From positions 248,001-312,000 of the forward strand of contig NZ_NKYE01000002.1 of assembly GCF_002262875.1 (NCBI RefSeq): DNA of 64,000 bases, in the 5' to 3' direction. The notes beneath the pieces are model-generated. The model did no database searches, had not been told where the DNA came from, and worked only from the letters and a program-made list of their open reading frames with translations. The translations under genes and the position numbers were made by a program. This stretch comes from Amycolatopsis antarctica (GTDB lineage: Bacteria; Actinomycetota; Actinomycetes; Mycobacteriales; Pseudonocardiaceae). This document shows, piece after piece, positions 17,446 to 26,162 of this stretch (position 1 is the first letter of the stretch; every line of letters begins with the position of its first letter).

Positions 17446-19962
17446 TCAGCGCTGCTTGCCGCGGGTGAACAGCGAACGGGGCAGAAGCCGTCCCCGCCAC
17501 GACATCGGTGCGTTCTTGTGCAGGCTCCGGCGTACGCCGTTGAACGCCTCGACGAACGCCGGATCGTCCACCTCGGCGTTGCTGTACCAGGAGCGCTCCA
17601 CCACCCCGATGACGGTGCGCAGGTCGTCCCGGCCGTCTTCGTCGAGATGGTGCTTCTGCGCCACCTTCTGTGCCGTCACGCGCACCGTGTCCGACTCGGA
17701 GACCGCTGTGCCGCGGTCTGCCCACTCGTCGAGCAACTCAGCCCAGGCGTCGTCCGCGGCGCCACTGCGCAGCCCCGCGATCGTCCGCAACCTGCGCCGC
17801 CGGGTCAGCGAGCGAACCGCCGCCGGGACCATCGCCAGCCCGGTGAGCGCCAGGAACACCACCGCGATGGTCCAGTGCACCAGCCAGCCGGCCAGCGCGA
17901 TCGCCAGCACCCAGAACGCGGCCGCCGCCAGCGGCAGCCAGTCGGCCGCGGCGGGCCGCTCCCGGACAGCGCCGTCCGCCGAACGCCGCAACGCGCTGGT
18001 ACGACGAGCGAGGGCACCGGCGCCGAGCGAGGCCAGCAGCGCCGCCACGGCCGCCGCGACCGCTCCCCAGGTGACCCAGGAGGGCGCGCTCAGCGGACTG
18101 TCCTGTCCCTGTGCCGCACCGAGATCCGGATCGATCTGGTCCTCCGGGGCGACCCCCGTCGGAGCCTGAGCGGACTCGGACGCGCTCGGCGAATCCTCAC
18201 CGGTCTCCGACGGCGACTGTGAGGGCACGTCGTCCGGGCGCAGGTACGGCGGCACGTAGCCGCGGCCGTCGGCCAGCGGTGTCGGATCGAAACTGACCCA
18301 GCCGCGATCGCCGAAGTACACCTCGACCCAGGCGTGGGCGTCCTGCGAGGTGATCGCCCGGTAGTCGCCGGTGGTATAGCCGGTGGTGAAACCGACGGCC
18401 ACCCGGCTCGGGATGCCCTGTGCCCGCAGCATCACCGCCATCGCCGAGGCGAACTGCTCGCAGAACCCGCGCTTGCCGTTGAGGACGAAGTCGGCGAGGG
18501 CGTCGGCATCGGTGGCCTGCGCGGTCTGGGTGTCGTAGGTGAACCCGTTCTGCGCGGTGAAGTACCGCCAGATCTCGGTCGCCTTGTCGAAGTTGTTGTC
18601 CGCGTTCTCGGTGAGCCTGCTCGACAGTTCGGCTACCCGGGGATCGACCTGGCCCGCGTCGCTGTAGATCGGCGGGAGGTCACGGGTACCCGGTGCCGTC
18701 GTCCGCAGGATGTCCTTGTCCGGTTCGGCCAGCGAGGTGGCCACGGTGTACGCGGGCGGCCGCTGCTTGCGCTCGCTGAACACCGCGCCGCTGGTGCGGT
18801 CGTAGAACCAGCCTGGCGGGATCCGGTCCAGCTTGCGGGGCGCGCCGTACACCGGCAGCCAGACGTCCACCCAGTTGATCGGCTCGATCTGGATCTCGCG
18901 GGTCTCCCCGCTCGCGTCGTCGCCCGGTGCGGCCGGCAGCGGCTGCTCGGCCGGGACGCCCGCGGGCATCGGTCCGTCCGCCAGCCCCCAGCCCTGATTC
19001 GGCCGGTAGGTGTCCAGGGTGAACGCACGCAGCAGGCGCTTGTCCTCGCCGAGGCCCCGCACGCGGAACAGTTCGACGTTGCCGCCCTGGTCCAGCATGC
19101 CGCGCAGCGAGGTGAACGGATTGACGCCCAGGCCCCCCGCCGTGCTGGTGCCCTCGCCGTCGCCACTGCTGCCGGGCAGCCTGCCGACCGTGCCGATACC
19201 GGTGAAGGCGATGCCGGCGACCAGGCCGAACACGACCGCGACACAGACCACGGCGACCGGTGTGCTGGCCGAGCCGGGGGTGCTGCCGAGGCCGGGGGCG
19301 TACCGGTTGCGCCAGCGGCGGTGCCGGTGGCTGCCGTCCACCGCCAGCAGGCCCGCGAACGCCGCGGCCCCCAGCACGAACGTGACCCACGGGAGCATGC
19401 TTTCCGACAGCGACGCGGGCACCGCGTAGACGCACAGCAGAACCAGCCCGGTCGCGGCAGGGGCGGCGGCGGCGACGGCCAGCGTGTCCACCAGGACCGC
19501 GACGAGACCGATCGCGATCACGACCAGGCACAGGATCGGCGGGCTCGCCTCGACCGGCGGGAGACCGGTGCGGATCTGTTCCGCCGACGCTCCCAGCACA
19601 TCGCCCAGTTCGGACAGGGCGGCGGGGCCGGGGATGATCGCCAGGATCCCGCTGCGGGTGAACACCCCGGTGACCAGGCAGGCCAGCACGATGAGCTGGG
19701 CCATCCCGACCACGAACGCGGGCGCGCGCAGTGAGCGCAGTGCCAGGCCCGTGCAGGCGACCAGCACCACGGCCACGAAGACGTAACCCAGCCAGCTCCA
19801 GCCGTTCACCACGCCGGTCAGCGAGGTGGAGGCGCAGAGTGTGGCGACGCCGGCGGCCAGCGGGGCGAGTACCGAGCTGCGCCAGTCCACCGGCGGCCGG
19901 TACTGCGGCTGGGGCGCGTCCGGGGGTGGCGGGGACGGCGGACGGTTCATGGTCGCCGTCAT
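17446..19962 (-). CDS. tgpA: TgpA-type membrane transglutaminase-like protein
   Basis: An 838-residue membrane protein with a transglutaminase-like domain on the outer face. The first 270 residues carry about seven membrane helices. The transglutaminase core has RGFCEQFASAMAVMLRAQGIPSRVAVGF (shown in part; catalytic Cys in GFCEQFA), TSQDAHAWVEVYF with the His, and WVSFDPTPLADG with the Asp. A Pro/Ser/Glu linker, one or two more helices, then a cytoplasmic DUF4129-like tail with DDAWAEL end the protein. The ATG at 19962 overlaps the DUF58 stop in an ATGA junction. The moxR-DUF58-tgpA set is conserved; substrate is unknown. In Pseudomonas the homologue is essential. Confidence 0.9.
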   Translation of the reverse strand: MTATMNRPPSPPPPDAPQPQYRPPVDWRSSVLAPLAAGVATLCASTSLTGVVNGWSWLGYVFVAVVLVACTGLALRSLRAPAFVVGMAQLIVLACLVTGVFTRSGILAIIPGPAALSELGDVLGASAEQIRTGLPPVEASPPILCLVVIAIGLVAVLVDTLAVAAAAPAATGLVLLCVYAVPASLSESMLPWVTFVLGAAAFAGLLAVDGSHRHRRWRNRYAPGLGSTPGSASTPVAVVCVAVVFGLVAGIAFTGIGTVGRLPGSSGDGEGTSTAGGLGVNPFTSLRGMLDQGGNVELFRVRGLGEDKRLLRAFTLDTYRPNQGWGLADGPMPAGVPAEQPLPAAPGDDASGETREIQIEPINWVDVWLPVYGAPRKLDRIPPGWFYDRTSGAVFSERKQRPPAYTVATSLAEPDKDILRTTAPGTRDLPPIYSDAGQVDPRVAELSSRLTENADNNFDKATEIWRYFTAQNGFTYDTQTAQATDADALADFVLNGKRGFCEQFASAMAVMLRAQGIPSRVAVGFTTGYTTGDYRAITSQDAHAWVEVYFGDRGWVSFDPTPLADGRGYVPPYLRPDDVPSQSPSETGEDSPSASESAQAPTGVAPEDQIDPDLGAAQGQDSPLSAPSWVTWGAVAAAVAALLASLGAGALARRTSALRRSADGAVRERPAAADWLPLAAAAFWVLAIALAGWLVHWTIAVVFLALTGLAMVPAAVRSLTRRRRLRTIAGLRSGAADDAWAELLDEWADRGTAVSESDTVRVTAQKVAQKHHLDEDGRDDLRTVIGVVERSWYSNAEVDDPAFVEAFNGVRRSLHKNAPMSWRGRLLPRSLFTRGKQR

Positions 19963-21233
19963 GCGTTCCCCCCGATCAGCGACCCGCGTCCGGTCGCGCT
20001 GTGGCACAGCTCTGTCCACGCCTGCTGCATGGGTGTGTCCGGCCCGGCGACGACCACGCCCCAGCCCGCCGCGCGGAGAAGCTGTGCCGACTCCTCGGTC
20101 GCCGCGGCCCGGTGCTCGGGCGCGCTCACCGCGCCCGACCAGGCCGGAGTGTCGAGCAGGACGGCGAGACTGCGGATGCCGCGCCTGCGGTAGCGCGCGA
20201 GCTCCTCGACGGACTCGTTGCTGACCGTGCCGAGCACGGCGACCAGTTCCTGCCCGTCCGCCGGGTCGTGTCCGGTGGTGATGTCCCGCTGGTGTGCCGG
20301 TTGCAGCGCCGCCAGCGAGTCCAGCATCAGGTTGTCGTAGTTCGACCCGCCGTCCCCGGGGGCATCGGCGAGCAGCAGGCCGTGCTCGCTGACCAGCCGT
20401 ACGTGGTGCCCGGCGCGGCGCAGGTGCAGGCTGATGCTGGCGGCGAAGGAGATCGCCCATTCCAGGCTGGCCGTGGGGCCGCTGCCGTGATGTGCCGCGG
20501 CACGGTGATCGAGCAGCACGGTCGTCCCGCCCCGCCACGGGCGTTCCTCGACGCGCACCATGACCTCGTCCCGCCGCGCGGTGGAGCGCCAGTGCACCTT
20601 GCGCAGGTCGTCACCCTGGCGGTACTGCCGGACGATCACGTCCGTCTCGCCCTGGCCCGCGTGCAGGCGGATGCTGCCGTCGTCGCCCGCGCCCACGCCC
20701 GCCCCGGTGGGCAGCCCGTACAGGCCGGCGATCCGCGGCACGACGACCAGCCGCGAGTGTGCGATCAGCTCACGCTCGAACTCGCACAGGCCGAACGGGT
20801 CGGTGACCGTCGCGCGCAGCGGCCCCACTTGGTGCACCCCGCGCAGCACCGGGTTCACCGGGTACCGCAGGGCCACCGGTGGACGATGGGGGAGACGCTC
20901 GACGACGAACCGGGGGCGGGCACCCAGCGCGTACGGCAGCCCGTCCTCCAGCAGGATCTCCCCGGCGGGCAGCCTGCCGGTGCGCCACAGGTCGAGCTGC
21001 ACCTCACCGGGGACGCCGACCGCGACCCGGTCCGGCAGCAGCCGCCGCGTCGCGCTGATCCGCACCCGTGAGGCGGAGACGAACAACGCCACCAGGATGG
21101 GCAGCGCGATGACGAACACCGCCACCCGCAGCAGGTCCCGTTCGTTGAGTACCGCCGAGCACACGGCGGCCGCGATCCCCGCTGCCAGCAGGCATCGTCC
21201 GCGGGTGGTGAGGCCGGACAGCGAGCGCAGCAT
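19959..21233 (-). CDS. DUF58 domain protein
   Basis: A 424-residue protein with two N-terminal membrane helices (about residues 14-30 and 37-52) and a DUF58 domain marked by DVIVRQYRQGDDLRKVHWRSTAR-like sequence near residue 200 (key residues Arg, Tyr, Gly-Asp, His-Trp). The C-terminal part resembles a von Willebrand A fold (TTVLLDHRA, then a DxAxSxxxHL-like helix), though a full MIDAS is not obvious. In known systems DUF58 proteins work with MoxR ATPases, probably in maturation of partner proteins. It abuts moxR with no gap and overlaps tgpA by four bases. Confidence 0.88.
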   Translation of the reverse strand: MLRSLSGLTTRGRCLLAAGIAAAVCSAVLNERDLLRVAVFVIALPILVALFVSASRVRISATRRLLPDRVAVGVPGEVQLDLWRTGRLPAGEILLEDGLPYALGARPRFVVERLPHRPPVALRYPVNPVLRGVHQVGPLRATVTDPFGLCEFERELIAHSRLVVVPRIAGLYGLPTGAGVGAGDDGSIRLHAGQGETDVIVRQYRQGDDLRKVHWRSTARRDEVMVRVEERPWRGGTTVLLDHRAAAHHGSGPTASLEWAISFAASISLHLRRAGHHVRLVSEHGLLLADAPGDGGSNYDNLMLDSLAALQPAHQRDITTGHDPADGQELVAVLGTVSNESVEELARYRRRGIRSLAVLLDTPAWSGAVSAPEHRAAATEESAQLLRAAGWGVVVAGPDTPMQQAWTELCHSATGRGSLIGGNA

Positions 21234-22334
21234 CTACCGGCGGTTCTGTCCGTTGCCCGCGGCGGTGCCGTGCGGCACCGGAACGCGGTGCAGGACGGCG
21301 CGCACGACATCGGTGGCGGAACGCCGGGCGGCGTGCGCCTCGGTGGTCAGCACCAGCCGGTGGGCCAGCACCGGCACCGCGACGGCGTGCAGATCGTCGG
21401 GCACCACGTACTCCCGGCCGGACAGTGCGGCCTGGGCGCGAGCCGCGCGGACGAGCTGCAGCGTCGCCCGCGGCGAGGCGCCCAGCCGCAGTTCCGGCAC
21501 CTGGCGCGTAGCCGACGCGAGTTCCACCGCGTACTGGCGGATCTCCTGGGTCATGTGCACCGCGCGGACGGCCTCGATCAGCCTGCGCACGGCGGCCGCG
21601 TCGGACACCGGGGTCAGGTCGGCCAGCGGGTTGTGGCCGGCGTGCTCGTCGACCATCGCGAGTTCCGCGGCGGGGTCGGGGTAGCCGATGGAGACGCGGG
21701 CGGTGAACCGGTCGCGCTGCGCTTCGGGAAGGGCGTACGTGCCCTCCATCTCGATCGGGTTCTGGGTCGCGATGACCATGAACGGCTCGTCGAGGTGGTA
21801 GGTCGTCGTGTCGACGGTGACCTGGTGCTCCTCCATGCACTCCAGCAGCGCGGACTGGGTCTTCGGCGAGGCGCGGTTGATCTCGTCGCCGACGACGATG
21901 TTCGCGAACACCGGCCCGGCGCGGAACTCGAAGTCGTTGTTCTGCCGGTTGAAGATGGAGGTGCCGGTGACGTCGCTCGGCAGCAGGTCCGGGGTGAACT
22001 GGATCCGGCTCACCGTGCAGTCGATCGATCGGGCCAGCGCCTTGGCCAGCGAGGTCTTGCCGACGCCGGGTACGTCCTCGACGAGCAGATGCCCCTCGGC
22101 CAGCAGCGTCACCAGCGCGATACGCACGACCTCGGGCTTGCCCACCAGTACCCGCTCGACGTTGGCCGCGATGCGGTGGGCGGTGTCGTGCAGTTCGGTC
22201 AGGCTCGCCGCCACGGGCCGGTGGCCGGCGTCTCCCACGGCCTGCGCACCCGGGTGGGCGAGGGACCGGGACTGCTCCGTTCCCGGGGCGCCCGCTGTCC
22301 CGCCGGGCGAGGCAGGCTGGGTTCTCGACGTCAC
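21234..22334 (-). CDS. MoxR-family AAA+ ATPase
   Basis: A 366-residue AAA+ chaperone-like ATPase. Walker A is EDVPGVGKTSLAKALAR near residue 93, Walker B is VVGDEINRASPKTQSALLECMEE near 160 (Asp-Glu key), and the sensor ATQNPIEMEGTYALPEAQRDRF follows. I chose the GTG at 22334 because AGGAGG sits 5 bases upstream. The first 50 residues are Pro/Gly/Ala-rich and disordered. The stop directly touches the DUF58 start. The three genes form one operon reading left from a promoter in the divergent 22.3-22.7 kb region. Confidence 0.93.
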   Translation of the reverse strand: MTSRTQPASPGGTAGAPGTEQSRSLAHPGAQAVGDAGHRPVAASLTELHDTAHRIAANVERVLVGKPEVVRIALVTLLAEGHLLVEDVPGVGKTSLAKALARSIDCTVSRIQFTPDLLPSDVTGTSIFNRQNNDFEFRAGPVFANIVVGDEINRASPKTQSALLECMEEHQVTVDTTTYHLDEPFMVIATQNPIEMEGTYALPEAQRDRFTARVSIGYPDPAAELAMVDEHAGHNPLADLTPVSDAAAVRRLIEAVRAVHMTQEIRQYAVELASATRQVPELRLGASPRATLQLVRAARAQAALSGREYVVPDDLHAVAVPVLAHRLVLTTEAHAARRSATDVVRAVLHRVPVPHGTAAGNGQNRR

Positions 22335-22688
22335 ACGACCTCCTGGTGCAGATGCCCTCGCGTCCAGGGGACGCGCGGTGGGCGCCCTGGTTTTCCCGGC
22401 TGCCCGCGTTGCGGTCAGCCTCCCACGAAGTGTGTCAAACCCGGGCGAACTCGACGCGATAGGCCTTTGCTTCCGGCCGCCGGGCACGAGTGCTTAGTGT
22501 AAACGGGTGACGGTTGGGTAGCGTGGGAACCGCGTCCGGCGGCTGGGGCTCTTCCGCTGGGACGCCACCGGCAGGCCCCCGGGATGCCGGTCCCAGATGC
22601 CAATTCCAGATGTCAGTCCCGGACGTCGTCGTCTCCGGAGCCCGGCGCGGTTCCGGGAGCCGGGTTCCGGGTTTGCCGAGGAGTACCC
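22335..22688. other. Divergent promoter region, moxR / YbaB-like gene
   Basis: A gap of 354 bases holding divergent promoters. On the plus strand TAGCGT (22520-22525) is a plausible -10 for the YbaB-like gene, with a long leader. On the minus strand TACACT within GTTTACACTAAGC near 22500 could serve moxR. A loosely repeated CCAGATG(C/T)C pair lies near 22590-22620. Confidence 0.4.
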
Positions 22689-23231
22689 ATGACTGTTCCG
22701 TCCCCGGGTCCGGCGCGCGGCCGGCGTGGACCGGACCGACTGCCCCCGGTGGGCGCGCAGCCACCGGTCACCCGCAGCAGCCGGGACGGCTCGGTGACGC
22801 TCGGCGTGCGCCCCGGCGGTGACCTGGCCTCGCTCGTCCTCGCCCCGTCCGCCGAGGGCATGCCCGCGCACCGGCTCGCGGAGATCATCCTGGCCACCTA
22901 CCGGGAGGCCGCCGACGCTGCCGCGGGCACCGTTCCTGCTCCACCGGCGGCCGGCGCGGACGCGGAGACCGTGCGCCTGGTCCGCGGTTCGCTGCCCGCC
23001 GAGCCGGGGGAGACCCCTGCCGAGGGTGGTGCGGGCGGATCCAGGGGACGGACCGTGTTCGCGGCGCAGGCGGGCGACCTCGCCGCCGAACAGCCGCCCC
23101 CGCCCCCGCCCCCGCGCCCGTCCCGGACGCCGGCGCCGCGGCGGACCCGGCGCCGCCCGCCGGGCGGGCCGGACGGCCGGGACGGCGACGAGCGGACCGG
23201 TGGCGCGCCGAACCGGCCCGCCGGCCGCTGA
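22689..23231 (+). CDS. YbaB/EbfC-like protein with disordered tail
   Basis: A 180-residue protein. GAGGAG lies 5 bases before the ATG, which supports translation. Residues 25-75 resemble the C-terminal half of the YbaB/EbfC nucleoid-associated fold: SSRDGSVTLGVRPGGDLASLVL, then PAHRLAEIILATYREAADAA, i.e. strands followed by the long helix. The N-terminal helix of YbaB is replaced by a basic, Pro-rich segment. After residue 75 the protein is low-complexity with a run of nine prolines and a strongly basic end. It may bind DNA or be an ESX-neighbour-type YbaB variant. The family call is tentative; function is unknown. Confidence 0.6.
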   Translation: MTVPSPGPARGRRGPDRLPPVGAQPPVTRSSRDGSVTLGVRPGGDLASLVLAPSAEGMPAHRLAEIILATYREAADAAAGTVPAPPAAGADAETVRLVRGSLPAEPGETPAEGGAGGSRGRTVFAAQAGDLAAEQPPPPPPPRPSRTPAPRRTRRRPPGGPDGRDGDERTGGAPNRPAGR

Positions 23232-23557
23232 GACCCGCGCCTTCCGTACCCGGGTGGCTCCGGTTCCCATCGCATCCACCGGGCGCGGCCCACTTCTCCC
23301 ACCGCGTCCGCGCACGGTTCTCCGGCGTTCCCCACCACCTCCCCCCGCGCTCCCCACAACGCCCCCCAGGGGCCCCCTGCACCCGGGCAGGCCGTGCGGG
23401 GACGTCCGTTGTGGGCGTTTTTCGTCCGCTGTGGCGCCGGAATTCTCACCCCCGCGGGGGGAGCGGTAGTGGCGGCCCCCACTCGCCCCCACCTGAACCC
23501 CACCGTTGTGAGCTGCGGAAACGTTGAATGATCACGGGAGATCGCGTCGATTTCGCG
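23232..23557. other. C-rich intergenic region before mraZ
   Basis: No gene seen. The strand is markedly C-rich around 23320-23375, then carries a folded element ending in a T-run (listed separately) and less GC-rich DNA from 23515 leading into the mraZ promoter. Confidence 0.5.
23353..23422 (+). terminator. Compound hairpin with T-run; terminator or small RNA 3' end
   Basis: Outer arms CCCACAACG (23353-23361) and CGTTGTGGG (23407-23415) pair perfectly over 9 bp. Inside, CCCC-T-GCAC pairs with GTGCGGGG. Five Ts follow at 23418-23422. A T-run after a stem is unusual in such GC-rich DNA and points to an intrinsic terminator, either for the YbaB-like gene or for a small RNA. Confidence 0.5.
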
Positions 23558-23600
23558 TTGACTGTGGTGAAAAGTGGGGTACGGTGGTGATCAGTGGGGC
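23558..23600 (+). promoter_or_regulatory. mraZ promoter overlaid by MraZ-type repeat operator
   Basis: TTGACT (23558-23563), 16 bases, then TACGGT (23580-23585) is a good vegetative promoter. Four GTGG(T/G)G repeats start at 23564, 23574, 23584 and 23594, exactly one helical turn apart, covering the promoter from just behind the -35. MraZ proteins bind tandem GTGG-type repeats with 10-bp spacing at their own promoter, so this is a probable autorepression site. Confidence 0.8.
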
Positions 23601-23663
23601 GGAAGGGAAGCCCTGTGGTCGATTCCGGCGTGTGCGTCGGCTTCGGCAGGGGAGGTGGCGGCC

Positions 23664-24095
23664 GTGTTCCTCGGTACCCACACCCCGAAGCTGGACGACA
23701 AAGGGCGGCTCACCCTGCCCGCGAAGTTCCGCGACGCGCTGGCGGGCGGGCTGATGGTCACCAAAGGTCAGGACCACTGCCTGTACGTCTTCCCGCGCGC
23801 CGAGTTCGAGCAGATGGCCCGCAAGGTCGCCGACGCCCCGTTCACCAACGAGGCGGTACGTGCGTATCAGCGTTATCTGTTCGCCGGGACGGACGAACAG
23901 CGTCCGGACGGGCAGGGGCGCGTGGCCATCGCGTCCGAGCTCCGGCGCTACGCCGGACTCAACAAGGAGTGCGTGGTGATCGGAGCGATCACCCGGTTGG
24001 AAATCTGGGACGCCGAGGCGTGGCAGGGCTACCTGGATGAACACGAGGACAGCTACGCGAAGGCTCAAGAGGAAGTTCTGCCGGGCGTCTTCTAG
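23664..24095 (+). CDS. mraZ: Transcriptional regulator MraZ
   Basis: MraZ is the AbrB-like ring-forming DNA-binding protein that heads the division and cell wall cluster and controls its promoter. The 143-residue protein shows both SpoVT-AbrB halves: [23 protein letters not shown] at the start, and [25 protein letters not shown] near residue 72 (key residues D-x-K/Q-G-R). The start is GTG at 23664, with GGAGGT about 7 bases upstream. Four tandem GTGG repeats overlay its promoter. It heads mraZ-rsmH-ftsL-pbpB. Confidence 0.97.
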   Translation: MFLGTHTPKLDDKGRLTLPAKFRDALAGGLMVTKGQDHCLYVFPRAEFEQMARKVADAPFTNEAVRAYQRYLFAGTDEQRPDGQGRVAIASELRRYAGLNKECVVIGAITRLEIWDAEAWQGYLDEHEDSYAKAQEEVLPGVF

Positions 24096-24200
24096 ACGCG
24101 CGGTCGTGGTGCACCCACGCCGTCGGGGGGCGGGGGTCCCCTCGGCCGGCACGGGTGCCCGGTGGCGGATGCCGTGAGGCCTCTGTCCGCTCTCGGTGGC

Positions 24201-24226
24201 CCTGGTGCACCTTCCCCGGCACCAGG
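24201..24226. other. Hairpin in mraZ-rsmH gap
   Basis: CCTGGTGC and GCACCAGG form a perfect 8-bp stem with a 10-base loop inside the 224-base gap between mraZ and rsmH. It could attenuate or stabilise the operon transcript. Confidence 0.35.
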
Positions 24227-24319
24227 CCCGTCAGCGGGCGGACGGAGACCTGACCGCATCGGCGGACGTCCTCCGCTGGCAAGGCTGCACCGAGGTGATG
24301 GGCGAAAGGGGGCGGGGCG

Positions 24320-25288
24320 ATGCCGGACGAACTCAGGCGAGACCACGAGCACGTCCCGGTCCTGCTGGATCGCGTGCTGGCCCTGCTCGCCCCGGCGCTG
24401 GCCCGTCCGGGAGCGGTGCTGGTGGACGCGACCGTCGGCCTCGGCGGCCACTCCGACGCGCTGCTCGCCGCGCACCCCGAACTCCGTCTCATCGCCTTCG
24501 ACCGCGACCCCGCCGCGCTGGAGCGGTCCGGCGCGCGGCTGGCCCGGCACGGTGAGCGGGTGCAGTTCGTGCACGCCGTGTACGACCGCATCCCCGAGGA
24601 ACTCGCCAGGCTGGGTCTGTCCACAGTAGACGGCCTGCTGTTCGACCTCGGCGTCTCCTCTATGCAACTCGACCAGGAGGGGCGCGGATTCGCCTATTCC
24701 CGGGACGCGCCACTGGACATGCGCATGGATCCGACCACCGGAGTCACCGCGGCGGACGTGCTCAACACCTACGAGATCGGCGAACTGTCCAGGGTGCTGC
24801 GCGAGTACGGCGAGGAGCGGTTCGCCCACCGCATCGCGAAAGCGGTCGTGGCCGAGCGCTCGAAGGCCCCCTTCGAGCACAGCGCGCGACTGGTGGAACT
24901 GCTGTACCAGGCGGTTCCGGCCGCGAGCAGGCGTACCGGCGGCCATCCCGCGAAGCGCACCTTCCAGGCACTGCGCATCGAGGTCAACGGCGAACTCGAG
25001 ACCCTGCGCGCCGCTCTTCCCTCGGCCTTCGGCGTCCTGGCCACCGGGGGACGTATCGCCGTCGAGTCGTACCACTCGCTGGAGGACCGGATGGTGAAGC
25101 GGGAGTTCGCCGGGCGCGCGAAATCCCGTACGCCCGAAGGACTTCCGGTGGAGCTGCCCGGCCACGGCCCGGAGCTGAGGCTGCTCACCCGCGGCGCGGA
25201 GGTCGCGGGCGAGGACGAGACGGCGCGCAACCCCCGGGCCGGTTCGGTACGCCTGCGGGCCGCCGAACGGATCGGCTGGGCCGCCTGA
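24320..25288 (+). CDS. rsmH: 16S rRNA (cytosine-1402 N4)-methyltransferase
   Basis: RsmH methylates C1402 of 16S rRNA at the P site. The 322-residue protein begins with the family signature [15 protein letters not shown] and contains [15 protein letters not shown] (SAM binding), [24 protein letters not shown] sequence near residue 108, and [14 protein letters not shown] near the end. A GGGGGCGGGG stretch precedes the ATG. It lies 224 bases behind mraZ, longer than usual, with a hairpin in the gap. Confidence 0.97.
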   Translation: MPDELRRDHEHVPVLLDRVLALLAPALARPGAVLVDATVGLGGHSDALLAAHPELRLIAFDRDPAALERSGARLARHGERVQFVHAVYDRIPEELARLGLSTVDGLLFDLGVSSMQLDQEGRGFAYSRDAPLDMRMDPTTGVTAADVLNTYEIGELSRVLREYGEERFAHRIAKAVVAERSKAPFEHSARLVELLYQAVPAASRRTGGHPAKRTFQALRIEVNGELETLRAALPSAFGVLATGGRIAVESYHSLEDRMVKREFAGRAKSRTPEGLPVELPGHGPELRLLTRGAEVAGEDETARNPRAGSVRLRAAERIGWAA

Positions 25289-25394
25289 TGCCGATCGACG
25301 TCCATCCCGCCGGACGCGGATCCGGAACCGGGCACAGACCAGAGCCGACCGTTCCCGTCCTTCCGATGACCCAGCCGACCGTGGAGGTGGCGAC

Positions 25395-26162
25395 ATGACG
25401 GCGCCGACCCGCTCCCGCACCCAGACCGGCTCCCGGCCCGCCTCGACCGGGGCGCGGGCGACGACCACCGAGCAGCCCGCGAGGTCCGGCAGGCAGCAGT
25501 CCCGGAACCGGACCACCGCCGCCGAGCGCGCGTACGCCCGCCGTGCACAGCGTGCCGAGCAGGTCCGCCGCGAACCGGAGGCCGCGGTCGGTGAGGCGGG
25601 CCGCATTCCGGCGCTGCGCCTGCGACTGAGCAGGCCGACCTCCCGCGCGACCTTCGTGCTGATGCTGATGGGGCTGCTCGTCGCCGGTGTCGCGGCGACC
25701 CTGTGGCTGACCACCCAGTCGATCGCCGACTCGTACCGGCTCGAGGACGTGCGCAAGGACACCGCCGGTCTCGCCGAGCGCGCCGAGCGCCTTCAGCAGG
25801 ACGTGACCCGCGAGGAGTCCGCGTTCACCCTCGCCGACAAGGCGAAGAAGCTGGGGATGGTGCCCGGCGGGGATCCCGCGCACGTCGTCGTCGCCCCCGA
25901 CGGCACCACCCGCGTGGTCGGCGAGCCCACGGCCGCCACCGAACCGGCACCGGCAGCGCCCCCTGCCCCGGCAGCGGAGCCAGCCCCGCAGGAGGACGCC
26001 CCGCCGGCCCCGGCCCCGGTCGACCAGGCACCCCCGCCCGCCCCGGAGGAGGAGCCCGCGGACCCGGCCGCCGGCCAGCCGCCTGCCGACCAGCAGGCCG
26101 CACCCGGTGCGGAGCCCGCACCCGACCAGGGCGCCCAGGCGCCCCAGGCCGGGGGACGGTGA
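25395..26162 (+). CDS. ftsL: FtsL-like division protein
   Basis: A bitopic membrane protein of 255 residues in the ftsL position between rsmH and pbpB, corresponding to M. tuberculosis Rv2164c. A basic cytoplasmic N-terminus of about 85 residues precedes one membrane helix (TFVLMLMGLLVAGVAATLWL) and a short coiled coil (RLEDVRKDTAGLAERAERLQQDV) of the kind that recruits the FtsQLB/FtsWI complex. The last 110 residues are an Ala/Pro/Glu-rich tail, longer than in most FtsL proteins. GGAGGTGG precedes the ATG. Its stop overlaps the pbpB start (TGATG). Confidence 0.85.
   Translation: MTAPTRSRTQTGSRPASTGARATTTEQPARSGRQQSRNRTTAAERAYARRAQRAEQVRREPEAAVGEAGRIPALRLRLSRPTSRATFVLMLMGLLVAGVAATLWLTTQSIADSYRLEDVRKDTAGLAERAERLQQDVTREESAFTLADKAKKLGMVPGGDPAHVVVAPDGTTRVVGEPTAATEPAPAAPPAPAAEPAPQEDAPPAPAPVDQAPPPAPEEEPADPAAGQPPADQQAAPGAEPAPDQGAQAPQAGGR

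Noticed and set aside
23320-23420. 6C-type small RNA in the C-rich region before mraZ
   Set aside because: Runs of six Cs occur, but I could not form the two C-loop hairpins of that RNA class; I report only the visible stems and T-run.
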